NCBI GenBank assembly: GCA_003254905.1 | Contig: QANU01094673.1 | Location: 299,447-363,446, forward strand | Source: Nissolia schottii | Taxonomy: Eukaryota; Streptophyta; Magnoliopsida; Fabales; Fabaceae | Direction of reading: 5' to 3' | DNA: 64,000 bases | Shown: positions 45,261 through 58,500 of the stretch, in pieces | How positions within the stretch are numbered: the stretch's first letter is position 1 | Layout of the letters: the number at the start of each line of letters is the position of its first letter | Program-made: the position numbers and the translations under genes | Notes under the pieces: generated by a model | Databases searched by the model: none | The model's input: the letters and a program-made list of their open reading frames with translations, nothing else | What the model was told of the DNA's origin: nothing

Positions 45261-47364
45261 AGTCTCCAATATTCTGAGTTAACCTTCAGTAGTGTACAGT
45301 GTTAAGTGTGTGTGTGTGTGTGTGTATATGTATATATCTCTATCATATTGGCTAAGCTAATCTAGGAGTTAGTTACATTGTTAAGCTAAGTTGAGAGTTA
45401 GTTTAGATAACTAACAAACTACTAACAGAAAGAGACTATAGCTAACTAACTAATTTACATAAGCTAAGCCAGTCAAACCTCTTCAGGAGCAAGTGACTCA
45501 GGTAACATGGTGGATCCTTCAATTTTAGATTGAATAGATTGGAGCATATCCAAACATAGACCGCACTAATTTTTCTCAACTAAATAGGCCATTAATTACT
45601 TCTTAACACAAACTGGTAGACAATGTTATCATAACTAGTATGCATTACCAAGGTTTATATGCCGAAGTTTTATTTTAACACCTCTCTACTTCGGATTCTT
45701 AGTACATATATAATGCAATTCTTGTCTCTCTTCTCTTCTTTTTGCCGTCCGACATAATGCCTAGATGGCTGCGAGCTTGATCAACACCCCACTTCTTTCT
45801 ATGTCATGCATGACAAATCAATTCATGAATAATATCTAGGACGGTTCTTAAAAGGGGAAAACAGAGAACAAAAGAAAAGGTAGGACAACTTATAAAGGAG
45901 ATATACAAAAACTTCTGGTCCCCAACTTGCAGGGAACCCCTCTTATTGATTTCTTATATCAATACTCATTAAACTGCACCAAAAAAGCGACTAGTGAATG
46001 GAGAAAAGAAAAGAGAGACATTCATTCATTTTATCACAGTGGTTCTTGCTAATTTTGGACCACCAGAGAAAAATGCATGTCTTGTTGTGACTTCCCTGAG
46101 CCAGAAGACAAAGGCAAAAGGTAACAAACACTAATGCTTAAAATGTGTTACTTATACAACTTTGCCAGTTGCCCACTACTATTTTCTTATCCTTTTGCAA
46201 TCAGATAGTTAGTGCATCAAAGTCTGATATTTTTTATTCTCCTCTTCTCATCATATTGTTACTTAGTAATGTTCTGGTTGGGGACAAACTGAACTAGATA
46301 GGAACCTAGGAATCTTTCCTTCCAACCAAATTGGGAGAGAGTAAAAACAAACACAAACATTCCCAAACGTCACGGCAATTCATTTTGTTGTTTTTGAACA
46401 ATCCTTTGACCTACAATCAATGTTTAGGGTTTAGGGTTTATAAAAAAATATAAATAATTACAATCAATGTTTCCAGTTAGGTAACTTAACCGATCAAAGC
46501 TTCATTACAAGGAGTATCACAGAACAGATCACGCCATCAAAAAACCATAGGCATATTAATTGGTATACACGTACACATTAGTGAGGGTGATTACTGATTA
46601 CAAAACTGAAAAAAGGTATTTCAGAATCCACCAACTCTAAGTAATTAAAAAAGGTTAAACTAAGGTGATTACAAAACTAACAAAATGTTCAGCATTCACC
46701 ATAACCTAAAAACTTTATATTGTTGTAGTATGCCTCATCTCAACGGTTATTGTGGCAAAATTAAACCGATTGTGCTGCGGGCGTAGAAGAAAGGAGATTA
46801 CAACTTTGTAGCCGTCTCTTTCTGGCAAGCATGACTGTGGTTAGTTAACTGACGACAAGTATAGCGCATCTTATAACATAAAAGTTTGACAGGATTAATC
46901 GTGATAATATAATTATATAACTTTTGATAAATTTTTAATATTATGTAAGATTGTGCATGTAAATGTATAAGTTGTTGCGTTATTTTATATTATATTTTTT
47001 GTTAGTCTATAAATAATTTTAATTATAAAAAAATATTTGATAAAAATAAAATAATTATAAAATTTTTAAGTTATTAGTTATGAAAGTATGACTTGAAAAA
47101 TTTATTAATAATCATTATGTTTATCATTAACATTCACTCATTTCTACTATTTAAAATTGTAATTTTTAAAAATAATAATTTAAAATTTATAATAAAATTT
47201 TGCATAGAGCGGAAGACGTGCTCTCAGGTGGTGATAATGATTGCGGATTTCTCGTGGTGATAAGATAAGAGATGAACAGATCATCATGAAACATTGCTAG
47301 TGGGAATGTCAATCATAGCGGAAATTAAAGATGTGGTCCACATGCTACATTAGAAAAAAATGAA
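45261..47364. other. Intergenic; (GT)n microsatellite; no gene recognised
   Basis: A (GT)n run at 45306-45325 is followed by repeated gctaagct and gttagt words (45345-45475). These might be LTR remnants of the neighbouring copia fragment, but no paired copy exists. Two gtttaggg units at 46425-46441 resemble telomeric repeats only by chance length. The remainder to 47364 is AT-rich and featureless. Confidence 0.55.
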
Positions 47365-47372
47365 CGTGGCAC

Positions 47373-48264
47373 CAAAGCTGTCCATATGAGTCCTGGTCCG
47401 TCAGTCCGGTCTGTTTATCCGATTAAATAGATAAGTTTTACAAGTAAAAATAAATCCGTAAAAATTTTTAAAAAAATGATCCGGCCCATTGGTAAGTTTA
47501 TGGGCTAGCCCGTGAGCTCGTGAATTTTTTTATAATAAAAATACTAAAATTTTAAAAGTTTCATTTTGGACTCTAAATTTTATTTTGGATTTAAGAGTTT
47601 AGAGTTTAACTATTCGGACTTATAATTAAGCATGTTTAACTATTTGTTATGTTTAATTACTTAACTATATTTATATTGTTATACAGTTGAAGTGTTATGA
47701 CATAGATATTGATAAATTTTGCATTCTATATTCCTAATGAGTGCCTACGTCCTACAAGTTGATATATATTTTCAAACCTTGTTTATTATTGATTAATCTA
47801 CGAGAAAGAGTTCCAATTATGTTTTTTTATCAATAACATAACAGTACTCACATCAATGTTATATGTCGTCATTTAATTAATGAAAGTTGTATTGATTCAT
47901 GAATCGATTTCAAATAGCATTTGATATCTTTCAAGCAAGATAGTTGAAGGAACAAAAAAGATAATATAATCTCGTAATTAACTATTTAAATTATTTCTTT
48001 CTGATTAATTAATAGATATACGATAAAAAATAGTTAAAAATGACCGCGTATACTTATTCTCAACACTGTATTTAAATCATAAAAAATAGACAAATTTTTT
48101 TTATTTTTTTACTTATTCTCAACACTGTATTTAAATCATAAAAAATAGACAAAAATTTTATTTTATTTTTTAAAAAAATAAATAGGCTGACGAGTTGGTC
48201 TGTTTAAGCCCGCTGACTGACAATAAATGAGCCGAATTTTGGCCTGGTCCGTTTGACACCCCTA
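47373..48264. mobile_element. hAT-like non-autonomous element with exact 8-bp TSD
   Basis: 892 bp flanked by CGTGGCAC at 47365-47372 and 48265-48272. The right end is the inverse of TAGGGGTGTCAAACGGACC; the left end, CAAAGCTGTCCATATGAG, is an imperfect partner, and both ends carry ggtccg/cggaccagg words. A 59-bp tandem duplication (starts 48052 and 48111) lies near the right end. No transposase is visible. Confidence 0.65.
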
Positions 48265-48272
48265 CGTGGCAC

Positions 48273-48704
48273 ACAGTTTTACGTAAAACAAAAGGTATGA
48301 CATCCTCGGGAATATGTCTTTTTAGTAATATGACAACACAACACAAGAATGAATGATAAGGAAAAATTCTTTTACGGTACGAATACACATAAAGTAAACT
48401 CTATTAACAAATTATTTAATTCATATAAATAATAAATATTAAAATGTGCAAAATTTGTGTTTAACATTAAATTTTTTTGATGTGTGACGAGAGTCTCTTT
48501 CTCCTCCGAACGTCCCTTTCCCTAATATTAGGTATGAACATGGGTTAGATTTGACCCGCCAACTCGTCGATCTGACCCAACTCGACCCCATTGGGTCTGG
48601 TTAGGTCGAGTCGACAGGTCAGACCCGCCTGATCCGTCATGTATGCGAGTCGAGTCTCATATCTAAAATATTAGAACCGATCCGGCCCGAGACCCGAGTA
48701 TGTA

Positions 48705-48739
<35 letters not shown>

Positions 48740-49858
48740 TTATATATTAGAGCCGTGGTAATTGCACCACATACAGTTGCACACCCGGTGCACACCTGTG
48801 ATGCAATAAATGCCAAGTCAACATTCAAAGTGCAATAATTACGTATTTTATGTAATTAAAATACGTAAAAGAAATGAAAGAAAATACGTAAAAGAAAAAA
48901 AGGTTGTGTCTCAAACAACAAACAGAAAAAAAGTGAAAAATCTCTAGTAAATATGTGTGTATATTATATATATATATATATAAAATAAAAGGTTATGTCT
49001 AAATACAATAAAAAGTTGTGTCTGTTTATTTAAACTGATTGTGTCTCAAATAATAAAAAGGTTCGATCTATTTTCAGCAAAGGATTTGTGTATATATTTA
49101 TATATAGAATGATTATGTCTGAGTTCACGAAAAGATTGTATCTAAGTACAATAAAATGTTGTTTGTTTACTTAAATTGGTTGTCTCAAATAACAAAAAGA
49201 TTATGTCTGAGTTAGGTTCTGTCTAAATACAATAAAAGGTTGTGTCTGTATTTTTTATATACTTAGACACAACTACTGTGATTAGTGAAAACAAAAAATA
49301 AAAGCGAAAAAATAAAATCTCCCATAACTATAATTAAAAAAAATGAAAGAAAATACGTAAAAGAAAAAAAAGAAAGAAACGGTTTCAGTTGTCCTAGTGA
49401 AAATTATTATAATAAATAATAAATATAATTTAAAAAAATGAAAGCAAATACGTATAAGAAAAAGAAAAGGAACAGTTTCCGTTGTCCTATTGAAAAATTA
49501 TTAAAATAAATAATAAATATAATTAAAAAAATGAAAGAAGATACGTAAAAGAAAAAAAAAAGAAAGAAACAATTTCAGTTGTGAGGGAGGAGTAAGGATG
49601 GTGTGCCACTTAGATGAACAATATATTTGAGTTTGCAAAAAATAGTTTAAGTGTGCAATAGGCGTGCAATAGCTAGATGTGCCAGATCTTATGTATTATT
49701 ATTATTATATTCCCTTTTCTTACACGCGCAGCACCCAGCACCCACCGTACGTCCACTTACTCCACTACTTTCAAATCCTTCCGCACTTCCTTTCTGTAGC
49801 TTGGCTGACTTTTTGTCCTGCTTTTCCTCAGTTGGGCTTTTATCTGGCCCTCACTTGC
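48273..49858. repeat. Repeat-rich upstream region of the dioxygenase gene
   Basis: Contains GC-richer sequence with repeated gacccg/cgagtc words (48535-48700), a (TG)n(TA)n microsatellite (48709-48740), several ggttgtgtct..aataaaa units (48900-49250), and a ~94-bp tandem repeat with atgaaag at 49343, 49439 and 49531. No gene is supported. Confidence 0.65.
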
Positions 49859-49869
49859 TCTATATATAC
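49859..49869 (+). promoter_or_regulatory. TATA box of the dioxygenase gene
   Basis: TCTATATATAC lies ~70 bases before the ATG at 49931, a normal distance for a short plant 5' UTR. A purine (GAAA)n tract at 49908-49929 directly precedes the start codon. Confidence 0.65.
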
Positions 49870-49930
49870 CATTTTGTAAAGCACCACCACCAAAAGAGAA
49901 GCTAATGAAAAGAAAGAAAGAAAGAAAGAA

Positions 49931-50708
49931 ATGGAGAGAGATTGTGAGTGTGAGGAAAACAATACGATCCCATTTCTGAAATTTGGGTTTGAATTAGAGG
50001 AAGGAAGTGAGGAATGGAAAGAGATGAGCAAGAAGGTGAGGGAAGCATGCGAGAGCCACGGATTCTTCCTCTTAGTGTGTGACAGCATCCCCGAGGGTCT
50101 ACGTGAGGACATGATTGCTGGGTTGAAGGCTTTGTTTGGTTTGCCTCGAGAAACGAAGGAGAAGCACACAATTGCAACGCCTTATCATAACTACGCTGAG
50201 TATGTCCCTGAGATTCCACTAAGTCAAAGCTTTGGGATTGATGATACGCATCAATGGGATTCTGCCCACGCTTTCACTAACCGCATGTGGCCTCAGGGGA
50301 ACCCATCTTTCTGGTGTGTATTAATTTCCTTCCTTACGTTATTAATTTAATCTTAAAAAAGTTTGATACAGTTATTTAATTATATAATAATAAAAAAATT
50401 ATTCACTCTCAAACCTAGTATTTTAAAAAAGAAATTAACGTAACAGTATCTGATTTCACATTAGTCTAATAAAAAAATATTTTTATATCATCATTGTCAA
50501 CATGAAAGGAGAGTTGACTCTCACACTTACTACCTCAAAACAAAAATCATTTTTGCTACATTATATCATATAGTTGGATGAGATTATAATGTTTTACACT
50601 TTTATCTAATCATGCGTTTATATGTTAGAGTGATTGATTCTTATACTTACCGTCTCACAAAAGAAATAATTTTTAGTTACCTAATAACACATAATTAATT
50701 ATAGTGTA

Positions 50709-50742
<34 letters not shown>

Positions 50743-53700
50743 AATATTATTATAATTATTATTATAATTCTTTTAATTTTATCTTTATGAAATAACCTTA
50801 ATTCGCCGCATGATTGTTAAGTTTCATTTTAGTCTTATTCATATTTTATCAAGTTAAAGACAAATAATTACTCTGGTAGATTATGTTGGGAGGCATGATT
50901 AGTGTAAAGTAAAAGCAGATTAATTAAATGACGTAGACTTGAGTCTGTTCCTCAAAATGGGGCTTTTGGTCTTCAAAATTTGATGCAGTAGTGATAACAA
51001 TATTGAATTCTCTTTTAATAATACTTATATTTGTCTCTCTCACCAAACGTCAACGCACACATGTTAATTTATAAATCCCCCCCCCCCCNNNNNNNNNNNN
51101 NNNNNNNNNNNCCCCCCCCCCCAACCGCTCTACATATGTGTGTTGAAAATAGAGAGGATAAAAGCAATAGGAGAATCGACAGAAAAATGAGCTGAATTAC
51201 GAAACTAAATTTGTTGTTTTTGAGAGTATTATTTGGGTGTTAATCCGAATACTCTTCTAAGATAAAACAATACTTTTTAGATATCAATTCGGGAGATAGA
51301 ACTGACGAGAATAATTTTGCCGAAAAAGAAGGAAGAAGAGGAATTGTCCTTTATGTTATGCAAATGTGGTAGGCTTTTATAGAGCAAACCATTAATATTT
51401 GGACGGTGCACATGAAAATTGTGGTTTTCAAGGTAAGCTTCAACCGACCAAAAAATAATTATGTACAAAGACCAGAAAACTCTTTATCGTGCGGCCAGAG
51501 GAGACAAATCTATCGATTTGCACTTCGCCAAGTCCAAATGGCTTGGACTCATGAGCGCGAGCCCAACACCATTCTCAAATCCTTTTACCAATACAACTAC
51601 TACTAAAGTATATAAATACTCAAAAGGTTTGTGAGCTATCTAATGTGATACTAGTGCGATTGGGAGTGATATATTTATGCTATAACCATAAGGCATGAAT
51701 ATAGCAATTACCTATTTGGTTAACTAAGGTCTAAGGATAGAGAGCTTATTTTGTTGAAAGCTTAACGTCGTTAGGCCTCAATTATATGTTCTTTAATAAG
51801 AAGATGGTTACTCAACCTTATAAGTGTTTTGGTTTCTGTCAGTTAAACCATCACTTTTGAATATTTTATCCCAAAAAAGAAGTGTGTGTGGGGTAACTAT
51901 CAGTAAATTTCTTATTATCAATGATTATCATATTTAGGATGTGTTTGTAAGTTGAGTTTAAGAGAAGAATGAAAGAAAAAGAAATTGTTAGGGGGGCTTA
52001 ATTATGTTTAAGAGTTTTTAGTTTAAGGAGGGAAAATATTTGGAGGATTTTGTAAAACCCTTGAGACTCTCCCATATTGAATTCCCCCAATTTAGAGAAT
52101 TTTGAAGGGTTTATAATATAATATAACATAAAATTACAACTTGACATTTCGTAAATATAATTTTTCTTAAAATTTTTTTTTCCAAAAAGTGTTATTTTCA
52201 AAAAATAATTTTTATTCAAAAATATTTTTTTTCAAAATAACTTTCAAAGAATTTTATTTTCAAATTTCTTTTAAAAAATTATATTTTAAAAAATTCTCTA
52301 AAAAAAATTAAATATGATCGTGGAGAATAAAAATATAAAAATACATCACAAATCCGTCATTTATCTTCCTCTTCTCTATTTTACACTTCCAAATAAGGAG
52401 AACAGATTGAAAACCTCCAAACTCCTTTTTCTCCCTCTCCTTATCCTTTCCTTTTCTCCCTCCCCTCCTCTCTTAACTCCTAAAAACACCCTTAATTGAT
52501 ATTTTTTTTGTTTTGGCTAAGAAATTAATTGGGAATCAGAATTTGACATGGACTCCCAACTTATAAGAGGTACGGACAATTAAGTTGTGGGTTCAACAAT
52601 TTTTTTAGTTACCCTTCATAGATTGAATATTAAATAAAAAAAATGATATTTGTATTCTTGGAATAAACACTTAATTATATCGATAAGGAAAAAAGGGAGA
52701 ACAAACAGAAAGCTGAGGGTTCAGCTTTCTACCCATTTAAGATTACAAAAACATAATCTATAAATAAATTTTTTTATTCGCACTGTACATGACACTCTTG
52801 TAAAAAAAAACCTAAGCAAAAAGGAAGAAATAAGCCTCGACTTTAGCACAAAATATAACTTGCTTGTTTAACTTTTTCGGTCAAAATTCTTAGATTTTTT
52901 TACAATAAGAAATTTTTATTTCATTTATAATTCGGCATCGTTGTTCTTAACTTTCATTACATTATGTTGTGTTTTAAGTGCGAATCTTAAAGTTTTACGT
53001 TAATAAAATTTAAATTAAGTGTAGATTATACATTTAGAAAGACTATTAATTCCATAACATTAGAGTTTTAAGTCAAGAGGTAACATTTAACCCACTATGT
53101 CTCTCAAACCTTAAGGTTTTGGGTGTTTCTCATTTAATAATTTAGTTAAATTCCTTAGATTTTGGGATTTTTCTCACCGCTTTAAAACCCAACACATTTT
53201 TAATAAAATATTGTTTTAAATGTAAACGTATAAATTCACCAAAATAAAAATGTCAAATAGTAAAGCTTTTTTTTCTTCTTAATTTAAGAACACATGAGAA
53301 TTTCTATATTGTTTAGGAGTTTTTTGGAGTTAGATTTAAACTAGGGGGATGTGGTTTGCAAAATCAATAAACATTCACAAAAATAGCATTCTTAGGAATG
53401 CTATTCCCAGGAATGATTTTCCCAAAAATGATTTTTAAATGTATTTGATTCACTTATTAAATTCCTGGGAATCTGGCAAAATATGGTTAGGAATAAATCA
53501 TTCATACGTTTGAATGACACTAATATTCTCGAGAATATTTTTTATTTTACCAAAAAACAAATGAAAAAAATGATGATTACACACATTAAACTCATATCTA
53601 AATATAATTTAATAGTTATTTTCTCAACTCTCAAAAAAATTATTAGTATTAATATTAATTATTTATTTAGTAATATTATTATTTATTATTTACTATTAAT

Positions 53701-55566
53701 TAATATTATTGATATTGTTAGTCTTGGTAACCAATACCCAAGAGGGGGTGAATTGAGTGTTTAAGAAATTATTCTAATTTTGACAAATATTACATTTTCA
53801 TGCAATCAACGTTATTATGCAGCAAGGATGTAATATAAGCTTGCTCAATTGTTTGTTGATAGAACAATGAAGATCAATAGAGCAACTTATAAACAATTAT
53901 CGACAAATGTTTGATATTGCAATTCTCCAATATGCAAGACAATAATATAAGTTTGAAATAAATAAAGAGATAAAGTTAGAGAGATTGCAAACAGTGATTT
54001 ATCCTAGTTCGACCACCCTTGTGATCTACGCCAATTCCCCAAGGGGCTTGCTCAACATTTTTCCACTATCATCAAGCTTCTAACTTAGGTGCTTGAAAAA
54101 CCTTTACATCCAAGAGCACTCATCACACTTAGGATCCCCCACCTTGTGTTTGAGCCTCAAGAATCAATCCTTAGGGATACCACGCCCTAAGNTTAATAGA
54201 AAATTTTTATAAAAAAATGCATTATCCTATTCTAAAAGGTTGTGTCCCTGTGTCTTGTCCTCTGTCCCAACAAAACGGAGATATAGAAAATACACAAATT
54301 TTCTGTCTTGAAACACAAATTTGTGTCTGTCTCAGTACATAAACAAGATTTTTGTCTTTGTGTCTCAATATTTCTGTCTGATCTCATAAAACAAACACTG
54401 CCTTTGAGCACTTGGAGCCTTTCTTAAAAGAACTGTTTTATTATTTTCATTGTGACGATTTTTCTTTAAAAAACATAAGAATTTTTCTCTTTTTCAAGAG
54501 CTTTACCGAGCTAGAGCTGGAATAGTCAATATTCAATCAAAAAACAAATTAAAAAGACTTAACCTATTGCAATTTTAATGTAGAAAATGATAAAATAAAG
54601 AGAAATGCTTTACATTCAATGTCATCCAAACGTTTCCTTAATTCGATCTATTTCCCTAGTGCTACTGTCCTCAAGCACGTCTATCTTGGATTTCTTAGAA
54701 AAACTCTTTTAATTTTTTCACTGTAAACACTTTTTTCTTACTTTATACATATAAGAGTTTCTCTATTTTTTTTTAGAGTTCTCTGGTGTTGAATTTGGAA
54801 TAATAGTTTTGCTACATGTACACCGTTATTCCATACATCATACATACACTTGTATTATAATACTGTGGGCCCCATAAAATAATCGTCCCATCCACTCTCT
54901 CACCCACACTCACAAATGCGCGCGTGAAAGCCATGTCTGTGGTCTTCACTCTCTTCTTCGAAAAAATGGTGTCATCTGCTTCTTTCGTTCTCTTCCTCGA
55001 ATCATGTCGATTCAAAATGCATGATTTAAATGCTCGTTGCTCTTCGTTCTCTTCGTTCCCTTTGCTAAATGCATCTGTGCTGGATGTATAATGATTGTGT
55101 TTATGCTTATGAATAAACTCTGGTAATGTATGGAATCGTGTATGGATGAATTCAGTGTTGTTGAGTAATCAGTGTAAATGTTTGCACATATGGTTGTATA
55201 ATGCTTGCTAACATCCTCATGTAATGTTTGCATTTGAGTCAAATCAGTGTTGTACCCAATACTTAATGTTTGCACATATGGGCATATAATGTTTGCACAT
55301 AAGGGTGTATAATGTTTGTGCTCCCAACCAGACATCATATTCTGCAATATAACTTTACCACATTTGATTTGTTCATGGAAAAGGATGCGCAAATATGTTA
55401 TGGTTTAGTGTTCAGGTTTTAGCTTTTTGGTTTATGTTTTTCCATTCCAAATATATAAAGATTGTGGCTTATTTATGTTTGAGTAAAATCTCATTGTTTT
55501 ATGAAAATGTAATCCTTGTTTCGTTCTTTTGTANCATTATTATTATCTTTATTATTAATTATTTAA

Positions 55567-55597
<31 letters not shown>

Positions 55598-58500
55598 GGG
55601 AGGGTAAAATTGGGTTTTTAATTTTATGAGGATAAATTTGTCTATTTGCATTTTCAAAAACATTCATTTTCCATGGGAATGTTAGAATCCCATAGGTGAG
55701 GGTGAGATTAAAATTGAGGGGAATTGTGAGTTTTTTATTTTTATTTTTAGGAATATAACTTTTTCAGGAATGTTTTTTCTTTTCGCAAACTAAACGTAGG
55801 AATCTATCATTCCCAAACTCAGATTCTCGAGAATGCTCACAGATTTTGCAAACCACACACTCTCTAGTGTGCATCACATCATAAACAAAAAAAATGTTAA
55901 GAATGCTCGACATTCAAAGTCTCCTAAGTGTTTTCTTAATTTCATGCATTGCTTTCTTGTGCTACTCTTCTTGAGTATATCGAAACAATCCTATTAATAT
56001 TTTTTTTTAAGATTTGTTTTTTCTTACTCTAATAATACATAAGAATTTCTTTCTTTTTCAAGAGTTTTATGGAATTATATTTGAAATAATAAGTATAAAT
56101 TTTAAATAAAAAAATATTAGAAGATAACGCAATTCAAAATTTAATGTGGAAAAATTTAAAAATGCTCTACACTCTAGGCCACCCAAACGTTTCCTTAATT
56201 TCGTGCTTCAATTCCTTAGTGTTACTATCTTAGGTTGCATTTGATTGCTAAGACAGACTAAAATACAGAGACATGAAAACACAGACATAAAGATAAAGAC
56301 ATAAAAGTCAGTCTTATATTCTGTTTGATGACAGTGTACAATACACACTTATTCATATCTATATTTTGTTTGGTTTAATAGAGACAAGACAGAAAATACA
56401 CTCTAAATGACTTCAAATACTCTTATTACATTAATTTAATAGAAAATTTTTATAAAAAAATGCATTATCCTATTCTAAAAGGTTGTGTCCCTGTGTCTTG
56501 TCCTCTGTCCCAACAAAACGGAGATATAGAAAATACACAAATTTTCTGTCTTGAAACACAAATTTGTGTCTGTCTCAGTACATAAACAAGATTTTTGTCT
56601 TTGTGTCTCAATATTTCTGTCTGATCTCATAAAACAAACACTGCCTTTGAGCACTTGGAGCCTTTCTTAAAAGAACTGTTTTATTATTTTCATTGTGACG
56701 ATTTTTCTTTAAAAAACATAAGAATTTTTCTCTTTTTCAAGAGCTTTACCGAGCTAGAGCTGGAATAGTCAATATTCAATCAAAAAACAAATTAAAAAGA
56801 CTTAACCTATTGCAATTTTAATGTAGAAAATGATAAAATAAAGAGAAATGCTTTACATTCAATGTCATCCAAACGTTTCCTTAATTCGATCTATTTCCCT
56901 AGTGCTACTGTCCTCAAGCACGTCTATCTTGGATTTCTTAGAAAAACTCTTTTAATTTTTTCACTGTAAACACTTTTTTCTTACTTTATACATATAAGAG
57001 TTTCTCTATTTTTTTTTAGAGTTCTCTGGTGTTGAATTTGGAATAATAGTTTTGCTACATGTACACCGTTATTCCATACATCATACATACACTTGTATTA
57101 TAATACTGTGGGCCCCATAAAATAATCGTCCCATCCACTCTCTCACCCACACTCACAAATGCGCGCGTGAAAGCCATGTCTGTGGTCTTCACTCTCTTCT
57201 TCGAAAAAATGGTGTCATCTGCTTCTTTCGTTCTCTTCCTCGAATCATGTCGATTCAAAATGCATGATTTAAATGCTCGTTGCTCTTCGTTCTCTTCGTT
57301 CCCTTTGCTAAATGCATCTGTGCTGGATGTATAATGATTGTGTTTATGCTTATGAATAAACTCTGGTAATGTATGGAATCGTGTATGGATGAATTCAGTG
57401 TTGTTGAGTAATCAGTGTAAATGTTTGCACATATGGTTGTATAATGCTTGCTAACATCCTCATGTAATGTTTGCATTTGAGTCAAATCAGTGTTGTACCC
57501 AATACTTAATGTTTGCACATATGGGCATATAATGTTTGCACATAAGGGTGTATAATGTTTGTGCTCCCAACCAGACATCATATTCTGCAATATAACTTTA
57601 CCACATTTGATTTGTTCATGGAAAAGGATGCGCAAATATGTTATGGTTTAGTGTTCAGGTTTTAGCTGTTTGGTTTATGTTTTTCCATTCCAAATATATA
57701 AAGATTGTGGCTTATTTATGTTTGAGTAAAATCTCATTGTTTTATGAAAATGTAATCCTTGTTTCGTTCTTTTGTATCGTGATTGTGCATCAGCATATAT
57801 AAAGTTTGCGTTCATGTGCCCATAATGTTTGCACATATGGTCGTATAATGTTTGCTCACACCCTCATGTAATGTTTGTATTTGAGTCAAGTCAATAAGCC
57901 CATAATGTTCGTGCTCAAGGTGGTATAAAGTTTGTACACTTAAGTATGCTGAGTCCTCCGTGCAAAAAACAAACAAATCCTTATATTTATAAGTTTTGTA
58001 TCTAATTTCTATCATTAAATGAATTTAACAATGACACAAATCCTCCGGGGAAGGTGGGGTTGGGATATAAAATTGAGGCGGGGGGCCAATCAAATCTGAA
58101 TGTTGTGACATCACCTCGACAATATTTGTCCCTGTATATTCTTTGTCCCTGTATGTTCTTGAGCAAACATTATCACAAAAATGAACAAACTTTAATACCA
58201 CGTGTACATAAACATTAATAATAGTTCTAACAGATTAAACATCATCAATGGTTTACAGACCTGAGTGGACCTTTAAGATGTTTGTTTCTTCGCACACTTC
58301 CTATAACTCCTCACACATCTGTCAATGATTGATTCCTTCCTCTTTGTACTCGGTCGGCCTTTGCATGATATGTGAGGGGGGCTGCGTATTTCATTCAACG
58401 TAACTGAGCAACCATCGTCGCGACTCTCATTGACATTCGAAGATGTGCATAGTCGGGACTCTAGTCCAACATCCACCATATCTAGTGTCCAGTGAAGTAA

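Larger units (their letters stand above)
53346..55861. mobile_element. TIR element split by later insertion/assembly block
   Basis: The left end GGGGATGTGGTTTGCAAAA (53346 on) is matched by the inverse of the right end (..TTTTGCAAACCACACACTC, ending ~55861), with ~40 bp of imperfect TIR including aacattc/gcattc. A TAG flanks both ends. The original element would be ~700 bp: 53346-53715 plus 55535-55861, joined through an (ATT)n core. The material in between is an LTR-like piece and an N-bounded duplicate. Confidence 0.6.

Noticed and set aside
46420..46445. Telomere-like ggtttag repeats
   Set aside because: Only about two units of gtttaggg are present; this is too short to be an interstitial telomere and expected by chance.
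54812..55392. Two minus-strand ORFs repeated at 57055-57635
   Set aside because: They lie in the MULE subterminal region and its duplicate, contain the gtttgcacata repeat words, and show no protein motif.
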